Below, piece after piece: positions 6,768 through 8,781 of a stretch of 8,781 nucleotides of DNA. This DNA comes from an uncultured Eubacteriales bacterium. GTDB lineage: Bacteria; Bacillota; Clostridia; Christensenellales; CAG-917. The notes under the pieces were generated by a model. That model made no database searches. It had not been told where the DNA came from and saw nothing but the letters and a program-made list of their open reading frames with translations. Position 1 is the stretch's first letter. Every line of letters starts with the position of its first letter. The DNA lies in the NCBI GenBank assembly GCA_900551145.1, contig URUQ01000049.1:1-8781 (forward strand), in the 5' to 3' direction. A program made the translations under genes and the position numbers.

Positions 6768-7310
6768 TTAGTCCGTGATAATAGGTATCTTTGCAAGATA
6801 CACTATATCGTCGCGGTCTGCCGCGTCGCCCTCTGCAAGGACGAATGCTTTTTTGTAGACAGTTCCGCCTGCGAGATTGACTATTTGTTCAAGTCCTTTG
6901 AGGCTACCGCCCGTGGACACCACGTCGTCTACGATTGCCACTTTCTTGCCTTTGAGAAGGTCCGCGTCGTGCTTGGACAAATAAAGCGTTTGAGTGCCTC
7001 CCGTGGTGATAGACTTCACGCTCGTTTCGATGCCGTCTTGCATATAAAGTTTTTTGGACTTGCGACATACGGCATAATATTTTTGTCCGAGTTCGCGCGC
7101 GATGACGTGCGAGAGTTGCAAACCTTTGGACTCCGCGGTGAGCACGATGTCGCAACCGTGGAGAAGTTTGGCAAGTTCCTTTCCGCAATGCTCGGTCATC
7201 TCTTGATTGCCGTGCAAGTTGAAAAAGCAAATGCTAATCCCGTTGGGGAGCGGAAGTATAGGCAAATCGGCTTTGTAGCCTTTGATGTCAACGGTGTAAA
7301 ATCTATCCAT
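6768..7310 (-). CDS. Adenine-type phosphoribosyltransferase family protein (180 aa)
   Basis: This is a type I phosphoribosyltransferase, which transfers phosphoribose from PRPP to a purine base or a related acceptor. The PRPP-binding motif VAIVDDVVSTGG is at residues 124-135. The acidic pair D128-D129 and the following TGG loop are intact. TAESKG at 58-63 matches the region around the pyrophosphate-binding loop of adenine phosphoribosyltransferase-like enzymes. The length fits this group, and purine salvage in the cytoplasm is the likely role; the exact base cannot be read from the sequence. An in-frame upstream extension to 7460 overlaps the DUF896 gene and the promoter. The ATG at 7310 is preferred because AGAGGA lies 6 nt ahead of it and a near-consensus promoter lies just upstream. 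Confidence 0.87.
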   Translation of the reverse strand: MDRFYTVDIKGYKADLPILPLPNGISICFFNLHGNQEMTEHCGKELAKLLHGCDIVLTAESKGLQLSHVIARELGQKYYAVCRKSKKLYMQDGIETSVKSITTGGTQTLYLSKHDADLLKGKKVAIVDDVVSTGGSLKGLEQIVNLAGGTVYKKAFVLAEGDAADRDDIVYLAKIPIITD

Positions 7311-7341
7311 TGTTTTTCCTCTAATGTTTGACTGAGCTTTT

Positions 7342-7370
7342 ATTATAATCCGTGTGCGGACAATTATCAA
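7342..7370 (-). promoter_or_regulatory. Near-consensus promoter of the phosphoribosyltransferase gene
   Basis: On the minus strand, TTGATA (7365-7370) and TATAAT (7342-7347) are separated by exactly 17 nt. Transcription would start near 7335, leaving a leader of about 25 nt with AGAGGA before the ATG. The promoter begins directly after the DUF896 stop codon, so the phosphoribosyltransferase, and perhaps the U32 gene, can be expressed independently of ung. Confidence 0.85.
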
Positions 7371-7371
7371 G

Positions 7372-7593
7372 TTATTTATCCGTCGGGGGCTGGTTATTTT
7401 TGTTGTAGTCGGTGAGTTTGACTTTGTTTTCGTCCCTGTCAAGCACGTACGTGTTGTCAAGTTGCGAGCGCAAATCTCCCACTACGCTTTGGATATATTC
7501 CTTGCGGAGTTTTGCTTGTTCGGCTTTTTCATCGTCGGTGAGTCCGACGGTTTTTGCCTTCTTTGCCAATTCGTTTATTCTTGCGATATCCAT
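7372..7593 (-). CDS. DUF896 family protein, YnzC-like (73 aa)
   Basis: This small cytoplasmic protein is found mainly in Firmicutes. The family pattern is clear: INELAKKAK at 6-14, then LTDDEKAEQAKLRKEYIQ at 18-35, a short helical hairpin, followed by a less conserved tail. In B. subtilis, YnzC is encoded within the SOS-regulated yneA operon; the biochemical role is not established. The start is set by AAGAGG 6 nt before the ATG. The gene begins 18 nt after the ung stop, so the two are probably cotranscribed, a pairing with a DNA-repair gene worth noting given the SOS link. I see no obvious LexA operator here. Confidence 0.93.
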   Translation of the reverse strand: MDIARINELAKKAKTVGLTDDEKAEQAKLRKEYIQSVVGDLRSQLDNTYVLDRDENKVKLTDYNKNNQPPTDK

Positions 7594-7611
7594 ATTATAC
7601 CTCTTATATCC

Positions 7612-8289
7612 TTACTGTACGTCAGTGCGCCAATCGATGGGCGTTTGTCCGTGTTTTACAAGGAAGTCGTTGCACTTGGAAAAGTGCCTGCATCCGAAAA
7701 ATCCTGCGTATGCCGACAAGGGGGAGGGGTGTGGGCATTCCAAAATCAAGTGTTGCGGATTGGTTATCAACGCCTTTTTGGAGCGTGCGTTTGCGCCCCA
7801 AAGCATAAACACGATAGGTTCTTTGCGCGCGTTGAGCTTTTTTATTATGCTATCGGTTAGCACTTCCCAGCCCATACCTCTATGCGAGTTGGGTTGACCT
7901 TCGCGCACGGTGAGCACGGTGTTGAGAAGCAAAACGCCTTGCTTTGCCCAATTGACGAGATAGGGGGACGTGTTTTTGACGCCGACGTCGTTCTCGATTT
8001 CCTTGAAGATGTTGACAAGCGATGGCGGAGCGGGTACGTTGGGCTTTACGGAAAAACACATACCGTGAGCTTGTCCTTCACCGTGATAGGGGTCTTGACC
8101 CAAAATCACCGCTTTCACTGCCTCGTAGGGCGTTGCTTTGAGTGCATTGAAAATGTCGTGCATATCGGGGTAAACCGTATGCGCACGATACTCTTGCGCC
8201 AAAAATTTGCGTAGATTTTGATAACTTTCGCTCTCAAAATCTTCTTTCAGCATTTCGTCCCAACTGTTTCCTATATTGACCATATCCAT
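7612..8289 (-). CDS. ung: Uracil-DNA glycosylase, family 1
   Basis: The enzyme removes uracil from DNA by cutting the N-glycosidic bond, starting base excision repair. All family 1 motifs are present, numbered from the ATG at 8289 (225 aa). GQDPYHG is at 64-70 with the catalytic Asp66. Phe79 stacks on uracil. LLNTVLTV is at 121-128 with the uracil-reading Asn123. HPSPLSAYAGFFG is at 187-199 with catalytic His187 and the DNA-minor-groove loop. Length matches Gram-positive Ung. A second ATG at 8283 gives 223 aa and is equally compatible with the family's N-terminus; a TTG-initiated extension to 8355 has no support. There is no good Shine-Dalgarno sequence. Instead, a promoter -10 element abuts the start, so the message may be leaderless. 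It heads the minus-strand cluster. Confidence 0.96.
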   Translation of the reverse strand: MDMVNIGNSWDEMLKEDFESESYQNLRKFLAQEYRAHTVYPDMHDIFNALKATPYEAVKAVILGQDPYHGEGQAHGMCFSVKPNVPAPPSLVNIFKEIENDVGVKNTSPYLVNWAKQGVLLLNTVLTVREGQPNSHRGMGWEVLTDSIIKKLNARKEPIVFMLWGANARSKKALITNPQHLILECPHPSPLSAYAGFFGCRHFSKCNDFLVKHGQTPIDWRTDVQ

Positions 8290-8317
8290 ATTATACCACA
8301 TTTTTTTGATTGCGCAA
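8290..8317 (-). promoter_or_regulatory. Extended -10 promoter abutting the ung start codon
   Basis: On the minus strand, TTGCGC (8312-8317), a 16-nt spacer and TGGTATAAT (-10 hexamer at 8290-8295) form an extended -10 promoter. Counting seven bases downstream places the start of transcription near 8283, the first base of the second in-frame ATG of ung. The message would then have no leader. Alternatively, TATAAT is only the spacer between a weak GTGG ribosome site and the ATG, as in the DUF896 gene. Confidence 0.55.
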
Positions 8318-8346
8318 GGTATATAAGCACACGCTTTTTGCCATAC

Positions 8347-8391
8347 TATAATCAAATCCGCTCAAACGGATAACTCGAGGCGCAACGCCTC
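8347..8391 (+). promoter_or_regulatory. -10 element and two leader hairpins upstream of the Cys/Lys-rich small gene
   Basis: TATAAT at 8347-8352 is a perfect -10, but the matching -35 (TAAGCA, 8324-8329) is poor. Two small stem-loops follow: ATCCG/CGGAT with a 6-nt loop (8356-8371) and GAGGCG/CGCCTC with loop CAA (8377-8391). The second ends 8 nt before the GGAG of the small gene. They could stabilise the message or control access to the ribosome site. The region is shared with the divergent ung promoter. Confidence 0.5.
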
Positions 8392-8410
8392 AAAATAAAA
8401 GGAGATATTT

Positions 8411-8545
8411 ATGGCAAAAACAAATTCAACCGGCAAACAAACCAAGAAATCCGAAGGTTGCCATTGCGGCGAACCGAAAGCAGAGAAGACGACGAAATCT
8501 CGCGCGAAAAGTAGTAGCGTGTCCGATTGCAAAAACTGCAAGTAA
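8411..8545 (+). CDS. Small Cys/Lys-rich protein, unknown function (44 aa)
   Basis: The frame starts at an ATG 6 nt after AAAGGAG (8398-8404) and ends in TAA at 8543-8545. The 44-residue product is rich in lysine, serine and threonine and has two cysteine pairs: C17-H-C19 near the middle and C40-K-N-C43 at the very end. Together with His18 they could bind a metal such as zinc; this is inference from spacing. There is no signal peptide or membrane segment. The basic character would suit binding to nucleic acid. I do not recognise a family. The gene is divergent from ung, has a good ribosome site and a -10 element, and its stop lies at the edge of a large inverted repeat that could act as its terminator. 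Together these favour a real gene. Confidence 0.68.
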   Translation: MAKTNSTGKQTKKSEGCHCGEPKAEKTTKSRAKSSSVSDCKNCK

Positions 8546-8670
8546 AAACGCGCTAAATCGCGAATAACTTCGGCAGAGCCACTTGTCCATCCAGTCACGT
8601 ACGCTTATGTACGTTAGGCTGTCTGTCCAAGTGGCTCTTTCTTGTTCTTCATCGATTTATCGCGTTTTTT
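8544..8670 (+). terminator. 127-nt nested inverted repeat, likely terminator or structured RNA
   Basis: Three stems are nested. The outer arms, AAAAACGCGCTAAATCG (8544-8560) and CGATTTATCGCGTTTTT (8653-8669), pair with a single mismatch. The middle arms AGAGCCACTTG (8575-8585) and CAAGTGGCTCT (8628-8638) pair perfectly. Inside, CAGTC (8592-8596) pairs with GGCTG (8617-8621, one G-T pair) and ACGTAC (8597-8602) with GTACGT (8609-8614). T runs follow both the middle and outer stems on the plus strand, and the A run at the 5' end gives T on the other strand. It can act as a terminator for the small gene and probably in both directions. It is far larger than needed for termination alone. Confidence 0.75.
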
Positions 8671-8693
8671 ATAGAGTATGTATTTGTATGTGG

Positions 8694-8781
8694 CGTACTT
8701 ATTAACGGAATGTGCCTATTCGAAGTTGGAGGCGCAAGGCGCCGACCGTATCGAGCGCCGAACTTGACGGATAGTACAAGC
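8694..8781 (+). repeat. Structured repeat, copy 3 (truncated by window edge)
   Basis: These 88 nt match copy 1 (opposite strand) at 81 positions and contain the same first hairpin: GTT+GGCGC / GCGCC+GAC, loop AAG (8725-8746). The window ends before the second hairpin. Upstream of 8694 the sequence no longer matches copy 1, so the left boundary of the element is close to 8692-8694. Copies 1 and 3 therefore face outward from the window as an inverted pair. Confidence 0.8.

Noticed and set aside
7311..7460. 50-residue N-terminal extension of the phosphoribosyltransferase
   Set aside because: It would overlap the end of the DUF896 gene and the near-consensus promoter, has low-complexity Thr/Arg content, and the internal ATG at 7310 has a good ribosome site.

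Overview
The window looks like a chromosomal segment from an uncultured Clostridia-type Firmicute, possibly a Christensenellales-like gut lineage. The support is a DUF896 protein (a Firmicutes family), a Gram-positive-style uracil-DNA glycosylase, strong AGGAG-type ribosome binding sites, consensus TTGATA/TATAAT promoters and moderate GC. The lineage is inference; no rRNA or tRNA is present.

Layout. Positions 1-550 hold no gene. They carry one copy of a structured repeat (minus strand, running off the window edge), a short dispersed repeat, an array of four tandem mini-hairpins spaced by ATATCAC-like linkers, a T10G9 tract, and the promoter and leader of the first gene. Positions 551-5081 are a tight two-gene plus-strand operon. 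It encodes two large, unrecognised membrane proteins of 883 and 625 aa with the same topology: three N-terminal membrane segments, a large extracytoplasmic domain, one C-terminal membrane segment and a charged cytoplasmic tail. A strong intrinsic terminator closes the operon. Positions 5137-5447 hold no gene but carry a second, diverged copy of the structured repeat followed by further structured-looking sequence.

From 5448 to 8289, four minus-strand housekeeping genes are transcribed as ung, DUF896, an adenine-type phosphoribosyltransferase, then a U32 (TrhP-type) tRNA-hydroxylation protein. The phosphoribosyltransferase has its own near-consensus promoter. Divergent from ung is a 44-aa Cys/Lys-rich protein (8411-8545) with two hairpins in its leader. 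Its stop codon begins a 127-nt nested inverted repeat. The third copy of the structured repeat enters the right edge.

The most unusual signal is the repeat family at 1-120 (minus), 5184-5303 (plus) and 8694-8781 (plus). Between the 5184 copy and the other two, the paired arms differ but remain complementary in two separate hairpins, while the loops (AAG and TGTTGTTGCGTAGC) are unchanged. This covariation indicates selection on a folded RNA or single-stranded DNA. I do not recognise it as a known RNA class. The two-gene membrane operon is the second candidate for an undescribed system, and I assign it no function.
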